DNA of 46,149 bases from Herbinix sp. (GTDB taxonomy: Bacteria; Bacillota; Clostridia; Lachnospirales; Lachnospiraceae): the NCBI GenBank assembly GCA_029239235.1, contig JAQZBD010000042.1, forward strand, positions 1-46,149, read 5' to 3'. Shown one piece after another: positions 18,022-25,496 of this stretch (its first letter is position 1; every line of letters begins with the position of its first letter). The notes under the pieces were generated by a model. The model was not told the DNA's origin. It ran no database searches and was given only the letters and a program-made list of their open reading frames with translations. The position numbers and the translations under genes were made by a program.

Positions 18022-18732
18022 TCACCTCTGTAATAATTCTTTCACAGGCTCTTGCTCCTTAACAGCTGCAAGTAAGACCCTGTTTATATCAGTACAGGTA
18101 TTCAGTACCTGATTCCCTATCTTTCTGGCCGCTTCCTTTGTTTCCTCCTCCAGGACTTTATTAAGAAGTAAAATCTTAACGGCTTCCTTAGGGCAGCTCT
18201 TAAAAAGCCCAAGTTTATGTGCTACCAGCGCTGTTATGACCTCTTCATTCACGATATCTCCAAGCTCCGCCTCAGCTCGTTCCGCCAGAAGCTCAGGCCG
18301 ATGAACATACTCTGAAGACAAGGCTTTCCCGAAAGAGTCCATTCCAATTACACCAACCAATAGATCGGTGGACCTTGGTAACACCGGTTCATGCTCTGCC
18401 GGTGCTTTTATTGGCCTTCCTTTGGAGCCGTCCGCTTCTACCAGAATAAAATCATAGCAGTCCCTCTGATAGATCTTATCTGCCATTTCTGTTGAAATAC
18501 CCTTCAGTTTTCCTTCCACAGTTACATGCTCCCCCAATATGGAGATACCCGGATGGTTCACACCCTCCGGGTTATACATCGCTGTAGTTGTGGTTATCAA
18601 AACCTTCTTACCTGCTTCTGCCAGTTCATCAGCCAGCGCAAAAAGCGTGGAGGTTTTACCTCCGCCTCCCACAAAGCTAATCATCCTTCCCTTGCTGCCG
18701 GGCAGAAGATTCAGTGCTTGTATCAGTTTCAT
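18022..18732 (-). CDS. yqeC: YqeC-family selenium-dependent hydroxylase accessory protein
   Basis: A 236-residue protein with a P-loop-like N-terminus (ISFVGGGGKTSTLFALADEL at about 18-37), a second strand VLITTTTAMY and DFILVEADGSKGRPIKAPAEHEPV. These features define the YqeC family, linked by co-occurrence to SelD-dependent molybdenum hydroxylases. It probably acts as a nucleotide-dependent maturation factor in the cytoplasm. It starts three bases after the selD stop in the same operon. Confidence 0.88.
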   Translation of the reverse strand: MKLIQALNLLPGSKGRMISFVGGGGKTSTLFALADELAEAGKKVLITTTTAMYNPEGVNHPGISILGEHVTVEGKLKGISTEMADKIYQRDCYDFILVEADGSKGRPIKAPAEHEPVLPRSTDLLVGVIGMDSFGKALSSEYVHRPELLAERAEAELGDIVNEEVITALVAHKLGLFKSCPKEAVKILLLNKVLEEETKEAARKIGNQVLNTCTDINRVLLAAVKEQEPVKELLQR

Positions 18733-18735
18733 CTT

Positions 18736-19809
18736 TCACTCACCTTCATAATAGGTAATATACTTCTCACCTTCCGCTTTTGGCAATACCTCCCCGATGA
18801 TCTGACTTCTTAAGGTCTTCTTCTCCTCAAGCTTTTTGAGTAAGTCATCCGCTCTTTCTTTCGGTACAAAAAGTAATAACCCACCTGAGGTCTGTGGATC
18901 GAATACCAGAGTTTTTTTTACTTCTGATACTTCTCCTTCAAATTCAACCCATTTCTCATAATGGCTTCGATTCGCATATCCCCCTCCCGGAATACAGTCC
19001 TTTGCAATCAAATCAAGAACTCCTTCCATAACAGGAACTTTGGAAAGATCGATTCGAATTGTTACATTACTAGCCGAGGCAACCTCGTAGGAATGACCGG
19101 ATAGTCCAAAGCCGGTTACGTCTGTGCAGGCATTTACTCCGATGTCCTGGGCAGCCTCGGAAGCTGCTTTATTTAAGGTACTCATAGAGACAACGGCTTC
19201 CTTCATACCATCATTCCCAATGATTTCATTCTTGAAGGCAGTGCTGATTACCCCGGTTCCAAGAGGCTTTGTGAGGATAATTACATCTCCTGGCCTTGCT
19301 CCGCCGTTGGTAAGCACCTTATCAGGGTGCACATAACCGGTGACCGACACACCGAATTTAATCTCATTATCCGTAACCGTATGCCCGCCAACCACCACCG
19401 CACCGGCCTCTGTTACCTTATCCAGTCCTCCTTGCAGAATCTCTGCATAAACCTCGGGATCAAGTCCTGTAGAAAAGCAGCATACATTTAAGGCTGTCAG
19501 AGGCTTTCCGCCCATTGCATATACATCACTTAAAGCATTGGTGGCAGCAATAGCTCCAAAGGTATAAGGATCATCTACGATGGGTGTAAAGAAATCTACC
19601 GTCTGAATGAGGGCATAATCCGGTGCTATTTTATAAACACCTGCGTCATCACAGGTTCCAAAGCCTACAATGAGATTAGGGTCATCCTTTCTTTCCTGCA
19701 TATTCATATGAGCCATGACCTTAGCCAGATTTCCCGGGCCGAATTTCGCCGCGCATCCTGCTTTGGTGGACATGGTGGTTAATCGTACTTTACTCGTTTC
19801 TTCCTGCAT
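18736..19809 (-). CDS. selD: selenide, water dikinase (Cys form)
   Basis: A 357-residue SelD that makes selenophosphate from selenide and ATP. The catalytic motif is KAGCAAKFGPG, with Cys19 where many clostridial SelDs carry selenocysteine, and Lys22. The nucleotide and metal-binding features VGFGTCDDAGVYKI and VVGGHTVTDNEIKFG follow. I place the start at 19809 because the ATG has AGGAGGAG 6 bases upstream; an in-frame start at 19830 would lie further inside the xdhB-like gene. The 20-base overlap with that gene suggests coupling. In this operon it likely supplies selenium to the labile Mo-Se cofactor rather than, or as well as, to tRNA-Sec. Confidence 0.95.
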   Translation of the reverse strand: MQEETSKVRLTTMSTKAGCAAKFGPGNLAKVMAHMNMQERKDDPNLIVGFGTCDDAGVYKIAPDYALIQTVDFFTPIVDDPYTFGAIAATNALSDVYAMGGKPLTALNVCCFSTGLDPEVYAEILQGGLDKVTEAGAVVVGGHTVTDNEIKFGVSVTGYVHPDKVLTNGGARPGDVIILTKPLGTGVISTAFKNEIIGNDGMKEAVVSMSTLNKAASEAAQDIGVNACTDVTGFGLSGHSYEVASASNVTIRIDLSKVPVMEGVLDLIAKDCIPGGGYANRSHYEKWVEFEGEVSEVKKTLVFDPQTSGGLLLFVPKERADDLLKKLEEKKTLRSQIIGEVLPKAEGEKYITYYEGE

Positions 19810-22132
19810 TGGTACTCCTCCTGATTTCAAGCCATATTTTTTCCGGAGTTGCCGGAATGCTTAATCCCTCCGGATACGTCCCGAGAGAACAAAGTGCATC
19901 CACAATGGCAAAATATACCGATTCTCCATAGACAAAGGGAGGCTCTCCGATTGCTTTCGAGCGCTTGATTCCCTGTTCGTTCAGGCTTCCTTCCAGCAGC
20001 TCAATATGCAATTCCTCCGGTATATCACCTATGGTTGGTATTTTATAGGTAGCCGGAGAGCTGCTAAGCAGTCTTCCTTTTTCATTATACACCAGTTCTT
20101 CTGTAGTAACCCAGCCAACTCCTTGGGCAAAGGCTCCCTGAACCTGCCCTACATCCACTCTTGGATTAATACTGCTGCCGCAGTCATGTATAATATGAGC
20201 AGAATCTAAGGAAGTACGACCGGTTAATAAATCCACGGTTACCTCACTGACCGCCGCTCCGAACACATAATAAAGGAAGGGATGCCCCTGACCCTTATCC
20301 CGGTCAAAATGAATTCCCGGAGACGCATAGAAACCATGATCGCAAAGATCGATTCGTTCAAAGTAAGCTTTTTTTACAAGATCCTTAAAGGTGATCAGAG
20401 GTTCTTCATAATCAACACTACCCTTTGCTGCCTTGTAGACAAATCCGTTCTCAAAGACTACTTCCATATCTGGAAACAATCTGGAGGTTAATTCTCTTAA
20501 CCGCTTCATTATCTTTATCGATGCATTCTCCACTGCATGCCCATTCAGGTCACAGCCGGAGGACGCTGCCGTTGGAGAGGTGTTCGCTACTCTTTTTGTA
20601 TTATTGCTTTCGATACGTACATAGGATAAAGGTACTCCGAAATTAGTTGCTGCGATCTGTGCAATCTTGGTGTTTACCTCCTGACCCATCTCAATAGCAC
20701 CATGAGTTACAGAGATAGAACCGTCCAAATATATGAGAATCATTGCACTTCCCTGATTCAAATGAGCGGCTGTAAAGGAAATTCCGAACTTTACAGGAGT
20801 GATTCCAATACCCTTTTTATAATATTTATTCTTGGCATTAAATACAGCAATATTCTTCTTACGCTCATCCCATTTACTGTAGGTTCTCAGCTTTTCAAAG
20901 ATTTCTCCCACATGCTCTGCATTTAAGATTTCTTCGCCGTAAGGTGCAATGTCCCCTTTCAGATACATGTTCCTCATCCTTACATCATATGGGTCAAGCT
21001 TCAATGTGAATGCAATTTTCTGTATCACACTCTCGATTGCAAAGATACCCTGGGGTCCCCCAAAGCCTCGAAAAGCCGTAGCCGGATGGAGATTGGTCTT
21101 ACAGGGTCTTCCGATCACCCGGATATTATCAATACGATAGCTGTTCTCTGCGTGGAGCATCGCCCTCTCGAGTACAGAGGTACTAACATCAGCAACCGCA
21201 CCACAATTTGAATTTAGCTCTACGGAGTAAGCGAGAATCTTTCCCTCCTCATTAAAAGCTACCCGATAATCACTTTCAAAGGCATGGCGCTTGCCTGTGC
21301 ACAGCATATCTTCATCTCTGGTAAGACGAAGTTCTGCCGGGCGTCCTGTATGAAACGCTGCAAGAGCTGCAATACATGCCCAGGCAGTTGCCTGTGATTC
21401 CTTTCCTCCAAAGCCTCCTCCGAGCCTCTTAATGTCCACCGTAACCTGATTCTGGAGTACCCCCAGTACATTGGCAGCCATTCGCTGCACTTCATTAGGG
21501 TTCTGGGAAGAGGAATATAATGTGACTCCACCGCTATCCTCAGGCACAGCTAACACGCTCTGTGTTTCCAGATAGAAATGCTCCTGTCCTTCGTTACGAA
21601 TCACACCCTCCAGATAATGAGGGCAGTCTGCAAAGACAGCTTCTACATCCCCTCGCTCAATCTTTCTGATCGGTCCAACATATTGATTCTTCGCAATAGC
21701 ATCCCTTACTGTTAATACCGGGGTCTCTTCCTCCAGCACTAATTCAATTTGACCGAGCGCAGCCTCAGCTTCTTCTAAACTTTCCGCAGCTACGATTGCA
21801 ACCGGCTCTCCAACGAAATGTACATGACCCTCTGCCAGACAAACCTCATCCTGAATAATTCCGCCAATCTGGTTCTCACCGGGTATGTCCTGCGCTGTAA
21901 AGATTGCCGCAACTCCCGGTAAAGCTTTGGCTTTCTCCGTGTTAATCCTTACAATTTTACCGTGGGCAAGGGGACTTGGCAGGATCTTTAGCTGTAAAAG
22001 GTTACGGGGCTTTGGAATATCATCAATGAATTGGGAACGTCCCGTTACATGATCAAATCCGCTGATGTGAAGGGGTGAGGTACCCACCTGTCCCCACTGG
22101 GAACAACTATTTTCTTTCTGCTCATTCTTCAT
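19790..22132 (-). CDS. xdhB: xanthine dehydrogenase, molybdenum-binding subunit
   Basis: A 780-residue large subunit with the aldehyde oxidase/xanthine dehydrogenase a/b hammerhead at about 25-130 and two Mo-cofactor domains after it. Key segments are RLGGGFGGKESQA, AFRGFGGPQG (with the Arg typical of purine-binding XDHs) and KAIGEPPFVYGES, which has the catalytic Glu. These agree with true xanthine dehydrogenases of the Rhodobacter XdhB type. The ATG at 22132 is chosen over 22138 because AGGAGGT lies 8 bases upstream of it but only 2 from the other. It overlaps the end of the FAD subunit gene. Confidence 0.93.
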   Translation of the reverse strand: MKNEQKENSCSQWGQVGTSPLHISGFDHVTGRSQFIDDIPKPRNLLQLKILPSPLAHGKIVRINTEKAKALPGVAAIFTAQDIPGENQIGGIIQDEVCLAEGHVHFVGEPVAIVAAESLEEAEAALGQIELVLEEETPVLTVRDAIAKNQYVGPIRKIERGDVEAVFADCPHYLEGVIRNEGQEHFYLETQSVLAVPEDSGGVTLYSSSQNPNEVQRMAANVLGVLQNQVTVDIKRLGGGFGGKESQATAWACIAALAAFHTGRPAELRLTRDEDMLCTGKRHAFESDYRVAFNEEGKILAYSVELNSNCGAVADVSTSVLERAMLHAENSYRIDNIRVIGRPCKTNLHPATAFRGFGGPQGIFAIESVIQKIAFTLKLDPYDVRMRNMYLKGDIAPYGEEILNAEHVGEIFEKLRTYSKWDERKKNIAVFNAKNKYYKKGIGITPVKFGISFTAAHLNQGSAMILIYLDGSISVTHGAIEMGQEVNTKIAQIAATNFGVPLSYVRIESNNTKRVANTSPTAASSGCDLNGHAVENASIKIMKRLRELTSRLFPDMEVVFENGFVYKAAKGSVDYEEPLITFKDLVKKAYFERIDLCDHGFYASPGIHFDRDKGQGHPFLYYVFGAAVSEVTVDLLTGRTSLDSAHIIHDCGSSINPRVDVGQVQGAFAQGVGWVTTEELVYNEKGRLLSSSPATYKIPTIGDIPEELHIELLEGSLNEQGIKRSKAIGEPPFVYGESVYFAIVDALCSLGTYPEGLSIPATPEKIWLEIRRSTNAGRNE

Positions 22133-23594
22133 ATCCATCTACCTCCTGACTCCTTTCGTAAGCCAGATAATGCTTTAATAACAAATTCTGCATCACTGCA
22201 CTTCGGTACTGCGCGCTGCCTCTTACGTCCCCAATCGGAGTTGCTTCTGTATTTATAACCTCAAAGGCTCCAAGGAAGGTCTCTTCCTTCATTTCTTTTC
22301 CTTCCAGATAACGGGAGGTCTTAGGCAGGTAAAGGGTTGTTGCACCTACTCCGCCGCAGGCTACTTCAGCCCTATTGATAATGCCCTCCTCTATCTTGAG
22401 GGCAATTGCTGAATTAACTGCTGCAATATCTACTTCTTTTCTTTTACTTACCTTTTCAAAGTTAATAAAATTATATTCACCCAGGGGAACACAGATGGAA
22501 GCAATCCACTCCTCTGGTTTATTCTCTGTCTGTTTATATCCATGGAAGAAGTTTCTAAGGGGAACGCTTCTTTCGCCTTCCTGACCTTGTAAGGTGAGTA
22601 CGGCATCTACTGCCATCAGAAGCGGAACCGTATCAGCCACAGGGGAAGCATTGACAATATTTCCGGCCACTGTAGCAGAAGAACGTACCTGCTCGGAGCA
22701 CATTCTTTGCACCGTAGCAGAAAGCTCGGAGAAGCTTTCTCTGGTAGAATCAATGACTCTGGATAAGGACACTCCGCCTCCCAGAATCAAAGCTTTCGCT
22801 TCCTGTGGTTTGTCTTGATAACTTATTTGTTGAAGGGATGTTATCCTGCTTATATCCAACAATAGTCTGTAATGCTGATTTCTTTTTTTAATACCAACCA
22901 ACACATCACTGCCGCCATTGATATAACGAAGATTATTTCCCCCTGTTAATTCTTTATGGGTACTCAAAAACTCTATGAGGTGTTCTTCTGAAACCGGTGA
23001 ATAGTAAGCAAATGTGCCATCATCTACAAAAACATCCTCCTGGATAAAACCAAGCTGTTGTTCCTCTGTAGCCTCCAGAAAGCTGGGTCTTAAGTTCTCC
23101 GAACAGACAGAAAGCTCCTTCAAATATTCCGGCACCTTGCGAATGGAATCATACCCGGTACAACGGCATAGATTTCCTTCTAAATATCTGCGAAATTCTT
23201 CCTTTGTTGGGTTACTTCTTTCTAAATATAGCGCTAAAATAGAAAGGCTTACCCCCGGAGTACAGAAGCCGCACTGGGTTGCATGTGAACTCAGTATCGC
23301 CTCTTGAATCGGATGAAGCTTTCCCTTCTCGGCCAAACCCTCAATTGTTATCAAATGCTTTCCTTCTAATTTAGCCGCTAAATAAAGGCATCCGGTAACT
23401 GACTTGTAATGAACCCTGCCCTCTCTCACTTCACCGATTACAACCGTACAGGCACCGCAGTCACCTTCCCCGCAGCCTTCCTTAATACCGTTTAGCTCCA
23501 GCTTGTTACGAAGCAACTCTAAAACAGTAGTTTCCGCTTTTACCTGTACCTCTTTTAAATTCCCATTTAGAAAGAAGTGAATTGTTTTCTTCAT
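22122..23594 (-). CDS. xdhA: xanthine dehydrogenase, FAD and [2Fe-2S] subunit
   Basis: A 490-residue small subunit. The first [2Fe-2S] cluster is bound by CGEGDCGACTVVIG, the second by CGFCTPG and CRCTGY (about 110-155). A flavin-binding domain follows at about 200-375 (YINGGSDVLVG; SSATVAGNIVNASPVADTVP) and a CO-dehydrogenase-flavoprotein C-terminal domain to the end. The order matches bacterial XdhA. It is the first gene of the operon, reading AAAGGGAG before the ATG, and is preceded by the purine-type riboswitch leader. It would pass electrons from the Mo subunit to NAD+ or another acceptor. Confidence 0.94.
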   Translation of the reverse strand: MKKTIHFFLNGNLKEVQVKAETTVLELLRNKLELNGIKEGCGEGDCGACTVVIGEVREGRVHYKSVTGCLYLAAKLEGKHLITIEGLAEKGKLHPIQEAILSSHATQCGFCTPGVSLSILALYLERSNPTKEEFRRYLEGNLCRCTGYDSIRKVPEYLKELSVCSENLRPSFLEATEEQQLGFIQEDVFVDDGTFAYYSPVSEEHLIEFLSTHKELTGGNNLRYINGGSDVLVGIKKRNQHYRLLLDISRITSLQQISYQDKPQEAKALILGGGVSLSRVIDSTRESFSELSATVQRMCSEQVRSSATVAGNIVNASPVADTVPLLMAVDAVLTLQGQEGERSVPLRNFFHGYKQTENKPEEWIASICVPLGEYNFINFEKVSKRKEVDIAAVNSAIALKIEEGIINRAEVACGGVGATTLYLPKTSRYLEGKEMKEETFLGAFEVINTEATPIGDVRGSAQYRSAVMQNLLLKHYLAYERSQEVDGYEE

Positions 23595-23650
23595 TTCGTC
23601 TACTCCCTTTCATCAATGATTTTACAGCTGACCTGCAAATATTACTCTAG

Positions 23651-23672
23651 GTTATATGTAGGATCATATAAC
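23651..23672 (-). promoter_or_regulatory. small hairpin in the xdh leader
   Basis: The 8-base perfect arms gttatatg and catataac enclose 6 bases, in the leader between the terminator and xdhA. It is AT-rich with no U-run, so it is not a terminator. It may simply shape the leader RNA near the ribosome-binding site. Confidence 0.3.
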
Positions 23673-23710
23673 TTGTATCGTCGGTTTTGCATCATCTGCC
23701 TAAAACCAAT

Positions 23711-23804
23711 GTATAAGAAAAGCCCTAGGCTAGGGAGACACAAACCAGAACCACCCGTGTATTGTGAAACGGTGATCCGCTTTGGTACTCATGTAGCCTA
23801 GGGC
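23711..23804 (-). terminator. riboswitch expression-platform terminator
   Basis: On the minus strand GCCCTAGGCTA (23804-23794) pairs perfectly with TAGCCTAGGGC (23732-23722), enclosing about 61 bases that can form inner stems, and is followed by TTTTCTTAT. The 5' arm is made of the 3' half of aptamer P3, the J3/1 strand and the start of P1', so it cannot form while the aptamer is folded. This gives an ON switch if the aptamer is stabilised by ligand. The U-run is short, so termination strength is uncertain. Confidence 0.75.
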
Positions 23805-23860
23805 AATTTAAGGTCGCCTGGTCGAAACGCTCAAACCATATTAATGAGCTTATACAAGAA
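23788..23860 (-). promoter_or_regulatory. purine-class riboswitch aptamer with altered core, upstream of the xdh operon
   Basis: The minus-strand RNA matches the purine aptamer position by position. P1 is UUCUUGUA/UACAUGAG, J1/2 UAA, P2 GCUCAUU/UUUGAGC and L2 AAUAUGG. J2/3 is GUUUCGAC, followed by P3, L3 CCUUAAA, J3/1 with a C at the specificity position, and P1'. In the classical guanine aptamer L2 is GAUAUGG, J2/3 is GUUUCUAC and L3 is CCGUAAA, so the loop-loop kissing bases are kept. Position 51 is G instead of U, and position 73 appears to be G instead of A. P3 also carries an internal loop (A opposite CUA). Position 51 touches the ligand in known structures, so specificity may have shifted. 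A C at 74 argues for a guanine- or xanthine-like ligand, not adenine. Confidence 0.88.
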
Positions 23861-23899
23861 GATGTCTTAATTCAAATACTTCTTTGTATTGTTAATATA

Positions 23900-23927
23900 A
23901 TTATACCTTTTTTTATTGATTAGTCAA
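23900..23927 (-). promoter_or_regulatory. predicted promoter of the xdh-selD-Se-hydroxylase operon
   Basis: TTGACT (23927-23922) and TATAAT (23905-23900) on the minus strand are spaced by 16 bases, a near-consensus housekeeping promoter. The predicted transcript starts about 30 bases before P1 of the riboswitch aptamer. Confidence 0.75.
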
Positions 23928-23994
23928 TAAAAAATCTCACAAATAGGTAAAGAAGTGAATTCTTTTTTGATAAAAGCCAAAGAAAAGATTCTTT

Positions 23995-25410
23995 CTATTC
24001 GGAAATGATACGGTCAGCATACAATGACCAAAAGTAATTAAGCTTGTAGTCAGAAAGTACACTCTGATCCACAGAAAGCATTGCCTTTGTGCCATCTAAA
24101 AGATGCTGTCCGACCATACATTTCTCAGGATTTTGACCTTTTAGCCGTACTCTTTCGAGTGCACTGCAGCCCTCAAATGCATTATCTGCGATTGATACAA
24201 TGTTTTCCTGAACAGTAATAGTGCGAATTGTGGTATTATCCGCAAAAACAGAGGCTTCCACTGCGGTAAGGGGAATCCCCTCAAAGGAAACCGGAATCGT
24301 CAGTTCCTCTCTCCCACGGCCTACCTCCGTAAGCCCTGTCAACTTAAGTTCACCATTATGATTGTCATAAGTAAAGCAATCATTGTCTGAATTGTCCCCC
24401 TCGGTCAGCGATAGGTCAGGTATTCTCGGTTTTGAAGGAAGAATAATATTGGTAGCGCTGCTGTCTCCCAGCATTGCTTTAATATCACGGATGATCCGGT
24501 TGGTATTTACAATCTTTCCGCTTGCATTGAGATGAAAGTTCGTATCATAGAACCATTCTTCCTCCATAACAGAATTGTTCGGATCTCCGATGATATACAT
24601 ATGCAGCCTCTCCTGAAGAAGGTCATAGTAATCGTCAATATCAGCGCCTTCCTGAACCGCTGCTCCGTTCATGGGACAAAAACGATACCATACGGTTGCC
24701 CCTCGGGCGGTGAGTTCGTCAGCATAGACATTAAGGTAATCAATAAAATCTGTATCAAGCAAGGCTTCCTCAAAGACTATCGGGGTATTTACATCCCAGC
24801 CTCCAGCCATAAGGTTATACTGACATTCATCTGAAACTATATCCCCGTATTCATTAAAGACGCCGCGGTTATAGATACCGCCGGGGCTGGGCTTATCCTG
24901 ACGGATAAAATAATTAAATTTTCGGGAAGCAAAGTAGGGAAACTGCCCTACCAGCTTTCCAAGGTCTTCACTTTCAATGCGCGCCAGCAAAGGAAAAGCA
25001 CCATCCAGTGCCTGCCACATAGCCTCTCCATTAAAATAGTTAGACAGAGTCTGAGCCTCTTGTTCCGGCGATATAATAACAATGTCGCCGGGACGGATGC
25101 TATCCTTAGATAAATCCAGCATTACCTTCGTGCCAAGTGCGGCATACATTCCAAAATTAACTACGGAATACTCCGGCAATTCCTCAGCTATGAGTTTGCT
25201 GTCCACTCCGAAAGCCACACTGCTGCCGCCAACGAATACGATGCGCGCCCCCTCTGTTTGCTCCAAAGCTTCATACTTGTACTTTAGTTCACCTAAGAAT
25301 GTGTTGTCATACTTCGGGGGAATCACAAATCCACAAACCAGCAAAAAAACCGGCGTAACCAGCAGAAGGCTGCAGGTTATAATTAAAACTACAAATTTTG
25401 TTTTTTTCAT
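23995..25410 (-). CDS. SGNH-type surface protein with C-terminal BspA-like leucine-rich repeats
   Basis: A 471-residue protein anchored by an N-terminal hydrophobic helix (FVVLIITCSLLLVTPVFLLV). The SGNH block GGSSVAFGVDS at about 57-67 has the candidate catalytic Ser, and TNFHLNASGK near residue 292 gives the partner His. After residue 330 comes a BspA-type LRR segment (LTIPVSFEGIPLTAVEASVF; ITVQENIVSIADNAFEGCS). The ATG at 25410 has GGAGATAACA directly upstream; a TTG four codons earlier lies inside that site. Next to an MBOAT acyltransferase gene it may move acyl groups onto a surface glycan, as AlgJ/AlgX or DHHW proteins do. This role is inferred. Confidence 0.8.
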   Translation of the reverse strand: MKKTKFVVLIITCSLLLVTPVFLLVCGFVIPPKYDNTFLGELKYKYEALEQTEGARIVFVGGSSVAFGVDSKLIAEELPEYSVVNFGMYAALGTKVMLDLSKDSIRPGDIVIISPEQEAQTLSNYFNGEAMWQALDGAFPLLARIESEDLGKLVGQFPYFASRKFNYFIRQDKPSPGGIYNRGVFNEYGDIVSDECQYNLMAGGWDVNTPIVFEEALLDTDFIDYLNVYADELTARGATVWYRFCPMNGAAVQEGADIDDYYDLLQERLHMYIIGDPNNSVMEEEWFYDTNFHLNASGKIVNTNRIIRDIKAMLGDSSATNIILPSKPRIPDLSLTEGDNSDNDCFTYDNHNGELKLTGLTEVGRGREELTIPVSFEGIPLTAVEASVFADNTTIRTITVQENIVSIADNAFEGCSALERVRLKGQNPEKCMVGQHLLDGTKAMLSVDQSVLSDYKLNYFWSLYADRIISE

Positions 25411-25496
25411 TGTTATCTCCAATATACAATGGTTGTTTATTATTTGATTGAAATATTAGCCTTTGCAATGTTGATTCATATTTTCATCAGAATCCT

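Noticed and set aside
18736..19809. SelD as a selenoprotein read through UGA
   Set aside because: The active-site codon encodes Cys (KAGCAAK) and the frame has no internal TGA.
23711..23804. Possible tRNA-Sec or other tRNA, suggested by a closed 11-base stem next to selenium genes
   Set aside because: No T-loop GTTCRA sequence or anticodon arm fits, and the 5' arm belongs to the purine aptamer; the terminator reading explains it better.
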